From Caldifarciminota bacterium (GTDB lineage: Bacteria > Hydrothermota > UBA3072 > B12-G15), in assembly GCA_021163525.1 (NCBI GenBank), contig JAGGTX010000165.1:1-16633 (forward strand): a stretch of 16,633 nucleotides of DNA, given 5' to 3'. A program made the position numbers and the translations under genes. This document shows, in pieces, positions 15,735 through 16,633 of the stretch (positions within the stretch are counted from its first letter, which is position 1; the number at the start of each line of letters is the position of its first letter). Below the pieces are notes generated by a model that saw nothing but the letters and a program-made list of their open reading frames with translations, searched no databases and was not told the origin of the DNA.

Positions 15735-16633
15735 TGGTTATACTGGGTTTAAAATTCTTCATTGTGAACCTTATCTTCCTCTTATTTGCAGCCAACATTG
15801 ACAGGTCAGGTCTGATTAAACGGATCATGGATCTGGGTGTTAAGAAGGGTGGCAGGGTTGGATTCCACATACTCCTGTCAACAATATTCATTCTCTCCCC
15901 ATTGTACCTGTTCCCTGTTTTTCTCTACCACCTCCCCGATATTTCAAAGAGGCTCAATAAGGAGAAGAGAGGTCTCAGCCTTCTTATGGCTGCTGTGATG
16001 CTTGGTTCAATCCTTCTCCCCTTTGGTAACCAGAGAAACCTGTTTTTTTCTACCTATTTTATTACCATGAGAGAGGGTTTTTCCCCCCTCAGGGAACTGG
16101 TTCCACATATATGGCTCTACTGGGTAATACTCCTTGTTTTTCTAAACCTCGTTGCCTATCTTTTAAGGGTTGAAGTTCAGGATAACCTTGTAAAACTGGA
16201 AAAGGTGAGGTATCAGGAACTTGTTCTCTCTGGAATTACCCTTTTCTTCATATTCCCCTTTGCCATGGGTAAGTTGAACTTCCTTGGCTTCACTTTCCTC
16301 ACGGGCTTTCTCTTCTTCGCCTTCATCAGTAAAGAAACTATAAAGAGGGTAAGGTGGTGGTTCCTGATATCCCCGGCACTCGCAATCCCTCTATCCATGG
16401 TCCCATTAAAAACCCCCATCCCACTGAAGGGATTATCCATGCTCTTTATCCCTTTTGTATCTTCAGGTTTCATCACATCCGATCTGTCAGCCATTGTTTT
16501 TTCAAGCATCAGGATGAATATGCCAACAATTATCATGGGGGTTGCTGGTGGCAGTCTTCTGGGTTTATGGGGTGGTTTTGAACTGATATATATATATTTT
16601 ATAAGAAAGGAGAGGTTCAAGCCTGTTTTACTA
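15734..16633 (+). CDS. Multi-pass membrane protein, possibly ArsB/NhaD-type ion transporter (3' partial)
   Basis: The frame is open from a GTG at 15734 to the window end (300 codons, no stop), directly behind a strong ribosome site and overlapping thpR by one base. An in-frame TGA at 15728 bars any earlier start. The product is strongly hydrophobic: LKFFIVNLIFLLFAANI at the N-terminus, then segments at about 45-65, 82-97, 126-144, 163-178, 184-198, 208-222, 234-246 and 264-290, with short charged loops (SKRLNKEKRG; RKERFK). The stretch ILLPFGNQRNLFF (93-105) resembles the GNxxN re-entrant motif of the ArsB/NhaD/SLC13 ion-transporter superfamily, which is the basis of the tentative call. The mature length should be about 350-420, so perhaps the last quarter is missing. 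The substrate is unknown. It could also be another polytopic family. Confidence 0.7.
   Translation, partial: MVILGLKFFIVNLIFLLFAANIDRSGLIKRIMDLGVKKGGRVGFHILLSTIFILSPLYLFPVFLYHLPDISKRLNKEKRGLSLLMAAVMLGSILLPFGNQRNLFFSTYFITMREGFSPLRELVPHIWLYWVILLVFLNLVAYLLRVEVQDNLVKLEKVRYQELVLSGITLFFIFPFAMGKLNFLGFTFLTGFLFFAFISKETIKRVRWWFLISPALAIPLSMVPLKTPIPLKGLSMLFIPFVSSGFITSDLSAIVFSSIRMNMPTIIMGVAGGSLLGLWGGFELIYIYFIRKERFKPVLL

Noticed and set aside
16213..16620. A minus-strand frame of 135 codons and a plus-strand frame at 16354-16581
   Set aside because: Both are shadows of the open membrane-protein frame at 15734-16633, which has a strong start signal and coherent hydrophobic segments.
1..16633. CRISPR arrays, insertion sequences, tRNA or rRNA genes, riboswitches
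   Set aside because: No direct-repeat array, transposase, inverted-repeat ends or RNA gene was seen, and almost every base is coding.

Overview
The window is a block of 18 genes, all on the + strand and packed almost without gaps. The longest untranslated gap is 11 bases (436-446), most junctions are 1-20 base overlaps, and I see no RNA gene, mobile element, repeat array, promoter or terminator. The first gene lacks its 5' end and the last lacks its 3' end. Base composition (roughly 40-45% GC by eye), a purine-rich coding strand and arginine written mostly AGG/AGA suggest a bacterium with thermophile-like codon habits. The gene families (MglA GTPase, PATAN/DUF4388, PilT-type ATPase, ExeA-type ATPase, CheR/CheD/CheB) fit a Gram-negative-type lineage such as delta-proteobacteria, Nitrospirota or a deep-branching candidate phylum. 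I cannot name the phylum.

Region 1 (1-3482) mixes metabolism with a pilus motor. It holds the end of accB (biotin carboxyl carrier), a pilT/pilU-like retraction ATPase, accC (biotin carboxylase) and thiE (thiamine phosphate synthase). The pilT-like gene sits between the two acetyl-CoA carboxylase genes, which are usually adjacent.

Region 2 (3469-14080) is the core: a polarity and chemosensory module. Its order is mglA (Ras-like polarity GTPase), a 612-residue protein with two DnaA-type AAA+ ATPase modules, a PATAN/GspE_N-like/TPR adaptor, cheR, cheD, cheB, a TPR protein, an ExeA-like ATPase, a CheW with a lysine-rich extension, a chemoreceptor with about six membrane helices and no periplasmic sensor, and a second short CheW. 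Adaptation enzymes, receptor and couplers are present; CheA, CheY, CheC and MglB are not. The simplest reading is that the receptor array controls MglA-dependent polarity of type IV pili, with the DnaA-type and ExeA-type ATPases as undescribed partners. This is inferred from gene order and domains.

Region 3 (14077-16633) returns to housekeeping: cinA, thpR (RNA 2',3'-cyclic phosphodiesterase) and an incomplete multi-pass membrane protein resembling the ArsB/NhaD ion-transporter superfamily.
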